Origin: Pseudomonas brassicacearum
Lineage (GTDB): Bacteria > Pseudomonadota > Gammaproteobacteria > Pseudomonadales > Pseudomonadaceae
Reading direction: 5' to 3'
DNA: 64,000 bases
Assembly (NCBI RefSeq): GCF_000585995.1
Contig: NZ_CP007410.1
Span: forward strand, 6,007,001-6,071,000
Shown here: in pieces, positions 9,171-21,240 of the stretch
Numbering within the stretch: the first letter of the stretch is position 1
How the letters are laid out: every line of letters begins with the position of its first letter
Translations under genes and position numbers: made by a program
The notes under the pieces: generated by a model
The model's database searches: none
Seen by the model: the letters and a program-made list of their open reading frames with translations, nothing else
What the model was told of the DNA's origin: nothing

Positions 9171-9800
9171 TTAGAGCAACTTGTGCTCCATCGCATACTT
9201 CACCAGTTCCGCCAACGACGTGATGTTGAGCTTCTGCATCAATCGCGCCTTATGGGTGCTGATGGTTTTGCTGCTCAGGGCCAGTTGCTGGGCGATGTCG
9301 TTGACGTTGGCGCCCTGGGCCAGGCGCTCGAAAACCGAGAATTCGCGTTCGGACAGCAGCGAATGCAGCGGGCGGGTGTCGGTCAGGCCGACTTCGAAGA
9401 CCATGCGGTCGGCCAGGTCCGGGTCGATGTAGCGTCCGCCGGCCGCGACCTTGCGAATCGCCATGAGCAGCAAGGCCGGGTCGCTGTCCTTGGTCGCGTA
9501 GCCGGCGGCACCGACCTTCAGCGCCCGGGCCGCCATTTGTGCCTCGTCATGCATCGACAACACCAGAATGGCCGGCGGGTTGTTCAGCGCCCGGATCCGC
9601 GGGATCGCCTCCAGGCCATTGACGCCCGGCATGGATATATCCAGCAGCACCACTTCGCAGGGTACATGCCGCAGGGTCTCGAGCAACTGTTCGCCATTGC
9701 TCGCCTCCCCCACCACTAAAAGATCCTTCGCCAGGCCAATCAACTGCTTGATGCCTTCACGGACGATGGTGTGGTCTTCGGCTACCAGTACACGGATCAC
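9171..9800 (-). CDS. agtR: NarL/LuxR-family response regulator (AgtR-like)
   Basis: A 209-residue two-component response regulator. The receiver domain (1-~120) has acidic residues in VAEDH, the phospho-acceptor Asp54 in VVLLDISMPG and Lys in ATKDSD. The C-terminal GerE/LuxR helix-turn-helix is LSEREFSVFERLAQG...ISTHKARLMQKLNI. It is expected to bind DNA as a dimer after phosphorylation by the histidine kinase encoded at 9922-12315. By synteny with PA0601 it is AgtR, the activator of the agtABCD importer for 4-aminobutyrate/5-aminovalerate. REP doublets flank it on both sides. Confidence 0.88.
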   Translation of the reverse strand: MIRVLVAEDHTIVREGIKQLIGLAKDLLVVGEASNGEQLLETLRHVPCEVVLLDISMPGVNGLEAIPRIRALNNPPAILVLSMHDEAQMAARALKVGAAGYATKDSDPALLLMAIRKVAAGGRYIDPDLADRMVFEVGLTDTRPLHSLLSEREFSVFERLAQGANVNDIAQQLALSSKTISTHKARLMQKLNITSLAELVKYAMEHKLL

Positions 9801-9824
9801 ATGCTTCTCCAGATTCAGGATCTC

Positions 9825-9896
9825 ATCGCGAGCAAGCTCGCTCCCACAGGGTTTGTGTACACCTCAATCAATGTGGGAGCGAGCTTGCTCGCGATA
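9825..9896. repeat. REP doublet (inverted pair)
   Basis: Inverted REP pair (ATCGCGAGCAAGCTCGCTCC facing its complement) separating agtS from agtR inside what is probably one operon. Confidence 0.92.
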
Positions 9897-9921
9897 GCGT
9901 CAGCCCAGGCAACCCAAACCA

Positions 9922-12315
9922 TCAGGCCTCATTCAACGGCACACGTACCGACAGGGTCGTCCCCTCCCCCGGCTCACTTTCCAGTGACAACTGCCCGCCC
10001 ATGATCAACACCCGTTCACGCATGCCGACCAGGCCAAAGGACGTCGGCCGCCCCGTATTGGCAATAAAGCCTACACCGTCATCGCTGACCGTCAGACACA
10101 ATTCGTCACTTTCCTGCACCAGCGTCAGCTCCACAGTATGCGCCTGGGCATGGCGCATCACATTGGTCAGCGCTTCCTGGAGAATCCGGAACAGGCCGAT
10201 GGCCTTGGCGTCGCTCAAGGGCGGCAGATTGTCCGGCACCTGCACCAGGCAGGGAATCTGGGTACGCGCCTCGAAGCGCCGGGCCTGCCATTCAATGGCC
10301 GAGGCAATGCCCGCATCGAGGATTGGCGGGCGCAGGGCCGTCGCCACGTCTCGCACCAGTTGGAACAACTGGGCAATCAGGCGCTTCATGCTGTTGAGCC
10401 GTTCCTGCAGGCCCGGATCGAGTTGCGCGTAGGCCAGTTCGCACATAGAGGTTTCAAGCTTCAACACCGTCAGCATCTGCCCCAGCTCGTCGTGGACTTC
10501 CCGGGCAATGCGCGCCTTTTCCTCTTCCCGCACGCTTTCCAGGTGCGCCGACAACTCGCGCAACTGCTCACGAGAGCTGGCCAGCTCCAGCTCGATGCGC
10601 TTGCTTTCGGTGATGTCCCAGACGATACCGTCCCAGACGTAGGCGCCGTCTTCGAGACGACGGGTGATCGCCTTGATCTCGGCCCAGCGCTCCTGGCCTT
10701 CGCGGGTCAGGATGCGACCCTGCCACGACCAGTCGCTGTCGCTGTCCAGTGCCTGGTCCTGGGTGCGGTGGTAGCCGGCCTTGTCGTCCGGGTGCACCAG
10801 GCTGCGCAAGCCGGTGTCACTACGGGCCAGGGTAGCGGGGGAATACCCCACCAAGCTTTCGCTGCCCTCACTGATGTAGGCAAAGTCGATCTGGCCGGTC
10901 ACCGGCGCCCGTTCCAGACGAAAGACCAGGCCCGGCACGTTGGCGGCAATGCCTTGCAGCCGCGCCTCGCTCTCGCGCAACGCCGCCAGCGCACGGCGGC
11001 GCTCGGTCACGTCATTGAGGTAGACCACCAGGTATTCGGCGTCGCGAAAGCGTAGGAAACTCAAGGAGACATCCGCCGGCAAGATACTGCCATCGGCCCG
11101 TACGCATTCGGTTTCGAAACTTTGTGGCGCTTCATCGCTGGCCCGGGCGCGCTTCCACAGGTTCAGCCAGCGATCCATGTGCAGGCCCGGCTCGAAGTCG
11201 ATCAAGGGCCTGTCGATGATGGCGCCCGATGCATAGCCAAGCATGATTTCGGCGGCGTGGTTGGCATAACGCACGTGGCTGTCCCAATTGACCCAGAGGA
11301 TGCCGACGGTGCTTTGATCAATGGAAAACTGCGTCAGGCGCAAGGCTTCTTCGCTGGCGGCACGCAGGGCAATGTCCTCCCGCGCGGCGCGCAGGCGACG
11401 CTCCAGGGCTCGTTGCTGACGGCGCTGCCAGAACACGATGGCCACGCTGCTCAACAACAAGGCCACCATCAGCAGGGTCAGGTTTTGCCAGAACCCCGGG
11501 GTCTCGGTCAGGCGCGGATACTTGGGCTTGAGCCAGCGACTGTGCAACTGCTCCAGCTCCTTGGCCGGGATCGCCTGCAAACCGGCATCGATGATTTCGG
11601 CCAACTGCGGCCAATCCCGGCGCGTGGCGACCCGGAGCAGTTGCGGCAAGCCAATGTCACCTACCACCACCAACCCGGAAAATTCAGGCTCGACCATCAA
11701 CCGCCCCAACTGCGCCTCATCGACCACCGCGTAACGGGCCTGCTGGCTCAGCAGCAATTGCAGGGCCTGGCGCTCTATCGGTACGCCTTGCAGATTCAGC
11801 ATCGGGTAATTGCCGCGCAGGTAATCGGCCGTGGCACTGGGCATGCGCACCGCAACACGGCTCTGGGTGTCGAGTTTTTCCAGCTCCACGCCCTCGGCCC
11901 CCTTCTGCTCGCCGACGATCAACTGCGGCACGCGCATATAGGGGTCGGAAAACTGCCAGAGCCTGAGCCCGTCCGGCGTTTGGCTCAGGCCCGGAGCAAC
12001 GTCCACCTCGCCGTCGCGCAGCGCAGCTTCCAACTGCGCCAGGTCCTGGAAATTGCGCCAGGTCAGCTCGACATTCAACGCCTTGCCCAGCCATTGCATC
12101 AACTCGACGTTGGTCCCCGACAAACGCTGCAAACGTCGGTCGTATTGCGCATAGGGCGCCTGCAATACCAGGCCGACACGCAATTGCGGATGCTGCGCCA
12201 GCCACTCGCGCTGCCCTGCATTCAATTGCACCCCATGCATCGATGGCGCGGGCGCGGCCCACGCCATCAAGGGAAGCCATAAACAGCCGATAACCCACAG
12301 GCAGCAAAAACGCAT
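9922..12315 (-). CDS. agtS: membrane sensor histidine kinase with SBP_bac_3 and two PAS domains (AgtS-like)
   Basis: A sensor kinase of 797 residues. The chosen start is ATG 12315 (MRFCCLWVIGCLWLP), which gives a clean signal peptide; a TTG 24 bp upstream is possible. Order: signal peptide, periplasmic type-3 solute-binding domain (~30-260), TM helix (LTLLMVALLLSSVAIVFW, ~275), two PAS domains (~325-440 and ~455-565), HisKA_3 dimerisation domain with phospho-His608 in REVHDELGQ, then HATPase_c with DDGVGF and GLVGMRERV. The periplasmic solute-binding fold suggests direct sensing of an amino-acid-like ligand. It pairs with the adjacent response regulator. By synteny with PA0600 it is AgtS, responding to 4-aminobutyrate/5-aminovalerate. 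Confidence 0.87.
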   Translation of the reverse strand: MRFCCLWVIGCLWLPLMAWAAPAPSMHGVQLNAGQREWLAQHPQLRVGLVLQAPYAQYDRRLQRLSGTNVELMQWLGKALNVELTWRNFQDLAQLEAALRDGEVDVAPGLSQTPDGLRLWQFSDPYMRVPQLIVGEQKGAEGVELEKLDTQSRVAVRMPSATADYLRGNYPMLNLQGVPIERQALQLLLSQQARYAVVDEAQLGRLMVEPEFSGLVVVGDIGLPQLLRVATRRDWPQLAEIIDAGLQAIPAKELEQLHSRWLKPKYPRLTETPGFWQNLTLLMVALLLSSVAIVFWQRRQQRALERRLRAAREDIALRAASEEALRLTQFSIDQSTVGILWVNWDSHVRYANHAAEIMLGYASGAIIDRPLIDFEPGLHMDRWLNLWKRARASDEAPQSFETECVRADGSILPADVSLSFLRFRDAEYLVVYLNDVTERRRALAALRESEARLQGIAANVPGLVFRLERAPVTGQIDFAYISEGSESLVGYSPATLARSDTGLRSLVHPDDKAGYHRTQDQALDSDSDWSWQGRILTREGQERWAEIKAITRRLEDGAYVWDGIVWDITESKRIELELASSREQLRELSAHLESVREEEKARIAREVHDELGQMLTVLKLETSMCELAYAQLDPGLQERLNSMKRLIAQLFQLVRDVATALRPPILDAGIASAIEWQARRFEARTQIPCLVQVPDNLPPLSDAKAIGLFRILQEALTNVMRHAQAHTVELTLVQESDELCLTVSDDGVGFIANTGRPTSFGLVGMRERVLIMGGQLSLESEPGEGTTLSVRVPLNEA

Positions 12316-12392
12316 TATCGAAGTCTCATGCACTGACAAATACTGACCAACCCATTAGGCTGCCGGAAATACTTCTGGTCATGGAATATCCG

Positions 12393-13388
12393 ATGTCCTC
12401 TGTTTATCGCCTGGCATTGCCAGCATTGTGCCTGTCGCTGATCCTGCCAAGTGCCTTTTCTGTGAAGGCCAGCGAACCGGCGCCCGCCGCAGCGGAGCAA
12501 TCTGCCGAGGAAAAACCGGCCGAACGTCAGCCTTTGCTTGAGCGTAGCCAGGAAGAAGCGGCAGCACTGGAACGACAAGTCCCGCGTCAGGAACAACAAC
12601 AGCTACAGACTGGCGGCGATACCTTCCTGGCACTCTGGAAACCGGCCAACACCGGCGACCCCAAAGGCGCGGTCATCATAATCCCCGGCGCAGGCGAAAC
12701 CGCTGACTGGCCTCAAGTAATCGGCCCGTTGCGTAAAAAATTGCCTGATGTCGAATGGAGCAGCCTGAGTATCACCCTGCCAGACCTGCAAAGCGACGTC
12801 ATCGCACCGCGCGTGGTGGAAACACCGCCCGAAACCAAACCGGCCGATACGGCTGCCGCGGCGCCGGACGCCACCACCGCCGCCCCCATCGAACAGGTGG
12901 CTGGGGGCGAAGCCGATGCGGCAGACCCAGCCGCCGTCGAAACGAGTGAGGAACACGCAAACGCCGACGCCGAGCGGATCTTCGCTCGCATCGATGCGGC
13001 ACTGGCGTATGCCGAACAACAGAGCGCGCGCAGCATTGTCCTGCTGGGTCACGGTACCGGCGCCTATTGGGCCGCGCGCTACCTGAATGAAAAACAGCCC
13101 TCGCAGATCGAACGTTTCGTGATGGTCGCCGCCCAGACACCGGTCACCGCCAAACCCGGCTTGGCCGAACTGACGCCCACCCTGAAATTAGCCACCGCCG
13201 ATATCTTCTACATGGACAAACCACTGGATCGCAACGCAGCGCTTGAGCGTTTGCAGGCGAGCAAACGCTTGAAAGGTTCGACCTTCAGCCAGGTTTCCCT
13301 CAAAGCCTTGCCGAACCCGTCGGCAGAGCAGGAACAGCTGTTTCGCCGGGTTCGCGGCTGGTTGAGCCCGCAGAAGCCGGGGGAGTGA
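12393..13388 (+). CDS. DUF3530-family secreted alpha/beta-hydrolase-like protein
   Basis: 331 residues from ATG 12393 (GGAA eight bases upstream); an in-frame ATG at 12381 is an alternative. An N-terminal signal peptide (LALPALCLSLILPSAFS) predicts export. The core resembles an alpha/beta hydrolase (AVIIIPGAGE at ~94-102; SIVLLGHGTGAYWAARYL at ~214-231). However, the nucleophile elbow reads G-H-G-T-G, so the usual serine is glycine. Residues ~143-193 are a low-complexity Ala/Pro/Glu/Asp stretch interrupting the fold. The gene is divergent from agtS. It matches the family DUF3530 conserved next to djlA/murU in Pseudomonas; the function is unknown. Confidence 0.8.
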   Translation: MSSVYRLALPALCLSLILPSAFSVKASEPAPAAAEQSAEEKPAERQPLLERSQEEAAALERQVPRQEQQQLQTGGDTFLALWKPANTGDPKGAVIIIPGAGETADWPQVIGPLRKKLPDVEWSSLSITLPDLQSDVIAPRVVETPPETKPADTAAAAPDATTAAPIEQVAGGEADAADPAAVETSEEHANADAERIFARIDAALAYAEQQSARSIVLLGHGTGAYWAARYLNEKQPSQIERFVMVAAQTPVTAKPGLAELTPTLKLATADIFYMDKPLDRNAALERLQASKRLKGSTFSQVSLKALPNPSAEQEQLFRRVRGWLSPQKPGE

Positions 13389-13417
13389 GGCTTAAACAAA
13401 CCTCAAGCCAAACAAGG

Positions 13418-13535
13418 ACTGTGGCGAGGGGATTTATCCCCGCTGGGTTGCGCAGCAACCCCAAAGCCCATGCAGCAACACAATCTGATGGCGAGCGCTA
13501 CGCACTCGAGCGGGGATAAATCCCCTCGCCACAGT
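13418..13535. repeat. REP doublet, GGGGATTTATCCCC class
   Basis: Inverted pair with long arms (ACTGTGGCGAGGGGATTTAT and complement), with a GCGCAGC-rich centre. It belongs to a REP class different from the GGGAGCGAGC family and lies between the convergent DUF3530 and djlA-like genes. Confidence 0.9.
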
Positions 13536-13565
13536 TGCTACCCTCCTTTCTACTGTTATCGCCTT

Positions 13566-14333
13566 CTACCGAAAATCCCGCCGCTCCCGAATCAACCGAT
13601 AGGCGTTATGCAGCTCCCGCGTCTTGTCGGTGGCTTCGCGCACTTGCAATGGGGTCGCCCCGCTGCCGGCAATCTTGTCCGGGTGGTGACGGCTGAGCAG
13701 GCGTCGGTAGGCACGCTTGATCTGCGACGGCTCGCTGGTGGCAGAAACCCCTAGCAAACGCAGCGCCTCCTGATACGTCACGCCACTGTTGGGCAGCGAC
13801 AGTTTGTGCGGTTCGTAGTCACTCGCCAATGCCTGGACCTGCTGCTGTGTCCAGCCCAGCCACTTGCCCCACCGGGCAATCAGCTCACGCTCGCCTACGC
13901 CCGCCCTGCCATCAGCCCAAACCATTCGCCAGCAGGCCCGCAGCACGCCTTCCGCCGCATGCGGCTGGGTGCTGAGGCGGCGCAGATAACCGCGCAGGCG
14001 AACATCTCCGGACTTGCCCCGGTTGAACGCAGCGATGGCCCGGCGTTGCGCCGATTCGCTCAAGTCCAGGGCGCGCATTTCCTGGCGAGCCTGTTGGATG
14101 TGACCATCGACCACCCGCCCATCGCTTTTCGCCAAACGCCCCAGCAACACAAACAACAATTCATCGTTGCGCAACGCCGGGCGCCCACCCAGGCGCTCAC
14201 GCAGCTGCGCCCAGCTCTGCAGGTTCAGGCGTCGATCCAACGCCTGTCCCAACAACGCACCCAGCAAGGCCCCCGGAATGCTGGCAATGGCAAAGCCCGC
14301 CCCGGCTCCAATCAGAGTCCCTGGCCACCACAT
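13566..14333 (-). CDS. djlA: DjlA-like membrane co-chaperone (TerB + DnaJ domains)
   Basis: 255 residues. An N-terminal Gly/Ala-rich membrane helix (WWPGTLIGAGAGFAIASIPG) is followed by a TerB-like helical domain (~55-165) and a C-terminal J-domain. The J-domain HPD signature is present in SRHHPDKIAGSG. DjlA-type proteins stimulate DnaK ATPase from the inner membrane and are linked to envelope stress and capsule control. It begins 1 bp after the murU stop, so it is co-transcribed with amgK-murU. The J-domain is certain; the exact DjlA equivalence is by architecture. Confidence 0.85.
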   Translation of the reverse strand: MWWPGTLIGAGAGFAIASIPGALLGALLGQALDRRLNLQSWAQLRERLGGRPALRNDELLFVLLGRLAKSDGRVVDGHIQQARQEMRALDLSESAQRRAIAAFNRGKSGDVRLRGYLRRLSTQPHAAEGVLRACWRMVWADGRAGVGERELIARWGKWLGWTQQQVQALASDYEPHKLSLPNSGVTYQEALRLLGVSATSEPSQIKRAYRRLLSRHHPDKIAGSGATPLQVREATDKTRELHNAYRLIRERRDFR

Positions 14334-14334
14334 A

Positions 14335-16028
<1,694 letters not shown>

Positions 16029-16158
16029 TGCAAGGGTCTCCGACGGCGCTAGCCGTCAAGCGGGTCATGCTTTATTATCCAGCATCTTTTTCAGACCATC
16101 GAGAGGCGTGCGGCCCACACCGCGGGCAGATGGCACGCAGGAAGCCCGGACTAATAAG

Positions 16159-18957
16159 ATGGCATTGAAATCCCCCGCGTTTCGTAAAAAATTTCCGTTG
16201 CTGGTCACCGGCAGTCTGCTGGCCCTGCAACCCCTGGCCTCTTCATTCGTCGTCGCGGCGCAGCAGTATGACTGCTCCGTCTCCGCTTCGGGTGCCTGGG
16301 ACTGCTCACCCAAGACGCCGGCCGCTGCATTGCCGCCACGTCCAGTGCATGACGGTAGCGCGGTCGCCGACAGCGGCGACGCTCCGGCCGACGCCGGTTC
16401 GGGTGAACAAGCCGGCGACAAGCCGATCCTGGTCACCGAAGCCAAGGGCCGCGGCCTGAAGTCACGCAGTGCAGACTACAGTCACCTGGACTGGGTTCCA
16501 CGCGAGAACCTCACGCCTGCGCAATTGGCTGAAACCGGTCCTTACTGCTCGGGCGCCTATATCGAGCCGACCCGTCCTGGCATGAACGACAAGACGGCTA
16601 AAAGCGACGCGCCGACTTTCCTCGGTGCCAAGGCTTCGCGCTACGAGCAGGAACAGCAGGTCGCGACCCTGGCCGGTGACGTGGTCATGCGTCAGGGCAG
16701 CATGCAGGTCGAGGCCGACGAGGCCAGCCTGTACCAGGCCGAGAACCGTGGCGAGCTGAACGGCAACGTGCGGGTTCGCGACAATGGTGCACTGATCGTC
16801 GGCGACCACGCCGATGTACAGCTGGACACTGGCGAAGCCAAGGTCGACAACGCCGAATACGTGATGCACAAGTCGCGCATCCGCGGTAACGCGCTGTACG
16901 CCAAGCGTGCCGAGAACGCGATCATCCGTCTCAAGGACGGTACGTACACCACGTGCGAACCGAACAGCAACGCCTGGACGCTCAAGGGCAACAACATCAC
17001 CCTGAACCCGGCCACCGGCTTCGGTACCGCGACCAACGTGACGCTGCGGGTCAAGGACATTCCAGTCCTGTACACGCCGTACATCTATTTCCCGATCGAC
17101 GACCGTCGCCAGTCCGGCTTCCTGCCGCCGACCATCGGCAGCGGCAGCGATACCGGCTTCTTGCTGGTCACCCCGTACTACTTCAACCTGGCGCCCAACT
17201 ACGACGCCACGTTGTACCCGCGCTACATGAGCAAGCGCGGCATGCTGATGGAAGGCGAGTTCCGCTACCTGACCAAGTCCAGCGAAGGTCAGTTCGGCGC
17301 CGCGTACCTCAACGACGAAGACGATGAGCGCAGCGGGCAGACCGACTACGACAAGACCCGCTACATGTACAACTGGCAGCACAAGGGCGGGCTGGATTCG
17401 CGCGTGCTGACGGAAGTCGACTACACCAAGATCAGCGACCCATACTATTTCCAGGATTTGCAGACCGACCAGATCGGTGTCGAGTCCAGGGATTATGTGA
17501 ATCAACAAGGTTCGGTCAGCTATCGGGGCGACAACTACACCGCCCGCGTGAACGCCCAGGCTTATCAGATGGCGACGATTTCGAAGGTCACGCCTTACAA
17601 CCGTCTGCCTCAGATCACGTTTAACGGCTCGCTGCCCGAGCATCCGTATGGCCTGGACTTCGCTTACAAGACCGAGGTTGTACGTTTTGATCGCGACCTG
17701 CGGACAGGCGACTATAGCGATGAAGATGGGAATACGAGCCCATTTCTCGACACAAACATTCGCGGTTTGGCACGGGCTAACGGCAATCGCCTGAATCTGG
17801 CACCCGTCATGAGCCTGCCGATGAATGCGAGCTATGGCTACATCAAGCCATCGCTCAAGTATCAATACACGCAGTACGATCTGGATCTTGATGGCCGAGG
17901 AAAATCGCAAATCGCCTCGCAAACCGCCGAGCAGGACCGTCTTAGAGGCACCTACAGTGGCAGCCAGAGCCGCGGCGTCCCAATCGCCAGCATCGACAGC
18001 GGCCTGTATTTCGACCGCGATACCCAGTGGTTCGGCACCAACTATCGCCAGACCCTGGAACCGCGCCTGTTCTACCTCTATGTACCGGAGAAGGACCAGA
18101 GCGACATTCCGGTCTTCGATACCAGCGAGTCGACTTTCAGCTATTCATCGCTGTTCCGGGACAACCGCTTCACCGGCTCCGACCGGGTTGGCGACGAGAA
18201 CAAGCTGTCCCTGGGCGTGACCAGCCGCTGGATCGAAGAAAACGGCTTCGAGCGCCAACGCGTCAGCGTCGGCCAGGCGCTTTACTTCAAGGATCGCGAA
18301 GTCCAGTTGCCGGGTATCGACTTCAAGACCCGCGAAGACGCCAAGTCCGACGTGTCGCCTTATGCCCTGGAATACGAGTTCCGCTGGAACCGCGACTGGC
18401 GCACCACCGCGACCTACAACTGGGACCCGGATACCCACAGCCCTCGCTCGGGCAGCGCGATGTTCCACTACCAGCCGGAAGACAACCCGAACAAGGTCAT
18501 CAACGCCGGTTATCGCTATCGCAATGACCAGGTTCGTTACGACGAGACCACCGGTCAGTGGTCCGTGGGCGGCGGCGACTATGGCACACCGGGTTCAGCG
18601 AACTACGTGAAGGATTACTACAAGATCAAACAGCACGATTTCTCGGTCATCTGGCCAATCGTGCCGCAGTGGAACGTGATCAGCCGCTGGCAGTATGACT
18701 ACAACCGCAACCGTACCCTGGAAGCCTTCGGTGGTTTCGAATACGACAACTGCTGCTGGAAACTGCGCCTGATCAACCGTTACTGGGTCGACTATGAAGA
18801 GTTCAGTCAAGCCGCCCCGGAAAACGAAAAAGGCGACCACGGCGTCTTCCTCCAAATTGTTCTGAAGGGACTCGGCGGCCTCACCGGCGCCAAGGTAGAG
18901 AGCTTCCTCGACAAAGGCATCCAAGGTTATCGTGAACGTGAAGATCAAGCTTTCTGA
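16159..18957 (+). CDS. lptD: LPS-assembly outer membrane protein LptD
   Basis: LptD, with LptE, inserts lipopolysaccharide into the outer leaflet of the outer membrane. The start at ATG 16159 ([15 protein letters not shown]) gives 932 residues and a proper signal peptide; a longer reading from 16108 adds 17 residues of non-signal sequence. The N-terminal periplasmic OstA jellyroll domain (~135-280, [20 protein letters not shown]) precedes the large C-terminal beta-barrel. Disulfide cysteines are visible near the N-terminus ([15 protein letters not shown]) and C-terminus ([10 protein letters not shown]). It overlaps surA by 26 bp. Confidence 0.96.
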   Translation: MALKSPAFRKKFPLLVTGSLLALQPLASSFVVAAQQYDCSVSASGAWDCSPKTPAAALPPRPVHDGSAVADSGDAPADAGSGEQAGDKPILVTEAKGRGLKSRSADYSHLDWVPRENLTPAQLAETGPYCSGAYIEPTRPGMNDKTAKSDAPTFLGAKASRYEQEQQVATLAGDVVMRQGSMQVEADEASLYQAENRGELNGNVRVRDNGALIVGDHADVQLDTGEAKVDNAEYVMHKSRIRGNALYAKRAENAIIRLKDGTYTTCEPNSNAWTLKGNNITLNPATGFGTATNVTLRVKDIPVLYTPYIYFPIDDRRQSGFLPPTIGSGSDTGFLLVTPYYFNLAPNYDATLYPRYMSKRGMLMEGEFRYLTKSSEGQFGAAYLNDEDDERSGQTDYDKTRYMYNWQHKGGLDSRVLTEVDYTKISDPYYFQDLQTDQIGVESRDYVNQQGSVSYRGDNYTARVNAQAYQMATISKVTPYNRLPQITFNGSLPEHPYGLDFAYKTEVVRFDRDLRTGDYSDEDGNTSPFLDTNIRGLARANGNRLNLAPVMSLPMNASYGYIKPSLKYQYTQYDLDLDGRGKSQIASQTAEQDRLRGTYSGSQSRGVPIASIDSGLYFDRDTQWFGTNYRQTLEPRLFYLYVPEKDQSDIPVFDTSESTFSYSSLFRDNRFTGSDRVGDENKLSLGVTSRWIEENGFERQRVSVGQALYFKDREVQLPGIDFKTREDAKSDVSPYALEYEFRWNRDWRTTATYNWDPDTHSPRSGSAMFHYQPEDNPNKVINAGYRYRNDQVRYDETTGQWSVGGGDYGTPGSANYVKDYYKIKQHDFSVIWPIVPQWNVISRWQYDYNRNRTLEAFGGFEYDNCCWKLRLINRYWVDYEEFSQAAPENEKGDHGVFLQIVLKGLGGLTGAKVESFLDKGIQGYREREDQAF

Positions 18958-20254
18958 TTGTCTGCGCCCGCTGATGCTGGGCGCGCTGTTCCTGGGTACC
19001 GCGGCCAACGGCGCGGTACAGTCCATCGATAAAGTGGTGGCCATTGTCGACAACGACGTGGTCATGCAGAGCCAGCTGGATCAGCGCGTCCATGAGGTGC
19101 AGCAAACCATCGCCAAGCGCGGCGGTGGCCAGCCGCCACCGGGCGTGCTGGACCAACAAGTGCTCGAACGCCTGATCGTCGAAAACCTGCAATTGCAGAT
19201 CGGCGAGCGCTCTGGCATTCGCATCACCGATGAGGAACTGAACCAGGCCGTTGGCACCATTGCCCAGCGCAACAACATGACCATCGACCAGTTCCGCGCC
19301 GCCCTGGCGCACGATGGCCTCTCTTATGAGGACGCTCGTGACCAGATCCGCCGCGAGATGGTCATCAGCCGTGTGCGCCAGCGCCGTGTAGCCGAGCGCA
19401 TCCAGGTGTCCGAGCAGGAAGTGAAGAACTTCCTCGCCTCTGACCTGGGCAAGATGCAGCTTTCCGAAGAACTGCACTTGGCGAACATCCTGGTCCCTAC
19501 ACCTGAAAGCGCCAACTCCGAAGCCATTCAGTCGGCTTACCGCCAGGCGATGGACATCTACCAGCAGCTCAAGCAAGGCGCCGACTTCGCTCAGCTTGCC
19601 ATTGCCAAGTCGGGCAGCGACAACGCCTTGGAAGGCGGCGACATGGGCTGGCGCAAACCCGCCCAACTGCCACCACCGTTCGACCGCGAATTGAGCAGCA
19701 TGGCAGTAGGTGACATCACCCAGCCAGCGCGTACGCCCGGCGGCTTCATCATCCTCAAAGTGCTGGAAAAACGCGGTGGCGGCACCCAGGTGCGTGACGA
19801 AGTGCATGTTCGCCACATTCTGATCAAGCCCAGCGAAATCCGCAGCGAAGCTGAAACCAAGCGCCTGGCCGAGAAACTCTACGACCGCATCGAAGCGGGC
19901 GAAGATTTCGCCGAACTGGCCAAGAGCTTCTCGGAAGACCCGGGCTCAGCACTCAACGGTGGCGACCTGAATTGGGTTGATCCGAACGCACTGGTCCCCG
20001 AGTTCCGCCAGGTCATGGCCGACACGCCGCAAGGCCAGCTGTCCAAGCCGTTCAAGAGCCCTTATGGCTGGCACGTACTGGAAGTCCTTGGCCGTCGCGC
20101 CACCGACAGCACCACCCAGGCTCGCGAACAACAGGCGATGACGGTACTGCGTAACCGCAAATACGACGAAGAGCTGCAAACCTGGCTGCGTCAGATTCGC
20201 GACGAAGCCTACGTTGAAATCAAACTCCCTGGTGCAGACCAGGCAGCGCAGTGA
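18932..20254 (+). CDS. surA: periplasmic chaperone / peptidyl-prolyl isomerase SurA
   Basis: SurA escorts outer-membrane proteins, including LptD, through the periplasm. It has about 440 residues from GTG 18932; GTG 18938 two codons later is equally possible. The signal peptide is [19 protein letters not shown]. An N-terminal SurA chaperone domain precedes two parvulin domains, each opened by a recognisable strand ([16 protein letters not shown] and [14 protein letters not shown]). The start lies inside the lptD 3' end and the stop overlaps the pdxA GTG, giving the conserved lptD-surA-pdxA-rsmA order. Confidence 0.95.
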   Translation: MNVKIKLSDCLRPLMLGALFLGTAANGAVQSIDKVVAIVDNDVVMQSQLDQRVHEVQQTIAKRGGGQPPPGVLDQQVLERLIVENLQLQIGERSGIRITDEELNQAVGTIAQRNNMTIDQFRAALAHDGLSYEDARDQIRREMVISRVRQRRVAERIQVSEQEVKNFLASDLGKMQLSEELHLANILVPTPESANSEAIQSAYRQAMDIYQQLKQGADFAQLAIAKSGSDNALEGGDMGWRKPAQLPPPFDRELSSMAVGDITQPARTPGGFIILKVLEKRGGGTQVRDEVHVRHILIKPSEIRSEAETKRLAEKLYDRIEAGEDFAELAKSFSEDPGSALNGGDLNWVDPNALVPEFRQVMADTPQGQLSKPFKSPYGWHVLEVLGRRATDSTTQAREQQAMTVLRNRKYDEELQTWLRQIRDEAYVEIKLPGADQAAQ

Positions 20255-21240
20255 AACCCAAGCGTTTCGCGCTGACCCCCGGCGAGCCCGCTGGCATTGG
20301 TCCCGACCTGTGCCTGCTGCTCGCCTCGCAACCCCAGCCACATCCTCTGATTGCCATCACCAGCCGCGACCTGCTCCTTGAGCGGGCCGCGCAGCTGGGG
20401 GTGGTCGTCGACTTGTTGCCAGTGTCGCCGAGCGCCTGGCCGGATATCCCGGCGCCCGCCAACAGCCTGTATGTCTGGGATACGCCTTTGGGCGCTCCGG
20501 TCGTCACCGGGCAGCTGGACCAGGCCAACGCGGCGTTCGTCCTCGAGACCCTGACCCGCGCCGGCCAGGGCTGCCTGGACGGGGCTTTCGCAGGGATGAT
20601 TACCGCACCGGTGCACAAGGGTGTGATCAATGATTCCGGGATTGCCTTCTCCGGGCATACCGAGTTCCTGGCAGACCTGACCCACACCGCGCAAGTGGTG
20701 ATGATGCTCGCCACTCGCGGCCTGCGCGTGGCCCTGGTGACCACTCACCTGCCCTTGCGGGACATCGCCGACGCCATCACCCCGGAACGCCTGGAGCGGG
20801 TCACCCGGATCCTGCATGCTGACCTGCAGGAAAAGTTCGGCATTGCCCGGCCCCGTATCCTGGTGTGCGGGCTCAACCCCCATGCCGGTGAAGGCGGTCA
20901 CTTGGGCCGCGAAGAAATCGACATCATAGAACCCACATTGGAGCGCTTGCGCAGCGAGGGCATGGACCTTCGTGGCCCGCTGCCTGCCGACACTCTGTTT
21001 ACCCCCAAATACCTGGAGCACTGCGACGCAGTGCTGGCGATGTACCACGACCAGGGCCTGCCCGTGCTGAAGTACAAAGGCTTCGGTGCGGCCGTCAACG
21101 TGACGTTGGGCCTGCCGATCATCCGTACCTCAGTGGACCATGGCACCGCCCTGGACCTGGCCGGCAGCGGAAAAATTGATACCGGCAGCCTGCAAGTCGC
21201 GCTGGAAACCGCCTACCAGATGGCCGAGACCCATTTATGA
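20251..21240 (+). CDS. pdxA: 4-hydroxythreonine-4-phosphate dehydrogenase
   Basis: PdxA oxidises 4-phosphohydroxy-L-threonine in pyridoxal-5'-phosphate synthesis. It has 329 residues and starts at GTG 20251, overlapping the surA stop (GTGA). Family motifs are [12 protein letters not shown] at the N-terminus, the metal ligand His in [11 protein letters not shown], and [17 protein letters not shown] and [15 protein letters not shown] later on. It couples to rsmA through an ATGA overlap at 21237. Confidence 0.95.
   Translation: MKPKRFALTPGEPAGIGPDLCLLLASQPQPHPLIAITSRDLLLERAAQLGVVVDLLPVSPSAWPDIPAPANSLYVWDTPLGAPVVTGQLDQANAAFVLETLTRAGQGCLDGAFAGMITAPVHKGVINDSGIAFSGHTEFLADLTHTAQVVMMLATRGLRVALVTTHLPLRDIADAITPERLERVTRILHADLQEKFGIARPRILVCGLNPHAGEGGHLGREEIDIIEPTLERLRSEGMDLRGPLPADTLFTPKYLEHCDAVLAMYHDQGLPVLKYKGFGAAVNVTLGLPIIRTSVDHGTALDLAGSGKIDTGSLQVALETAYQMAETHL

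Noticed and set aside
8860..9223. Small frames across the REP doublet before agtA
   Set aside because: Composed of REP sequence with no ribosome binding site; similar small frames occur over every REP in the window.
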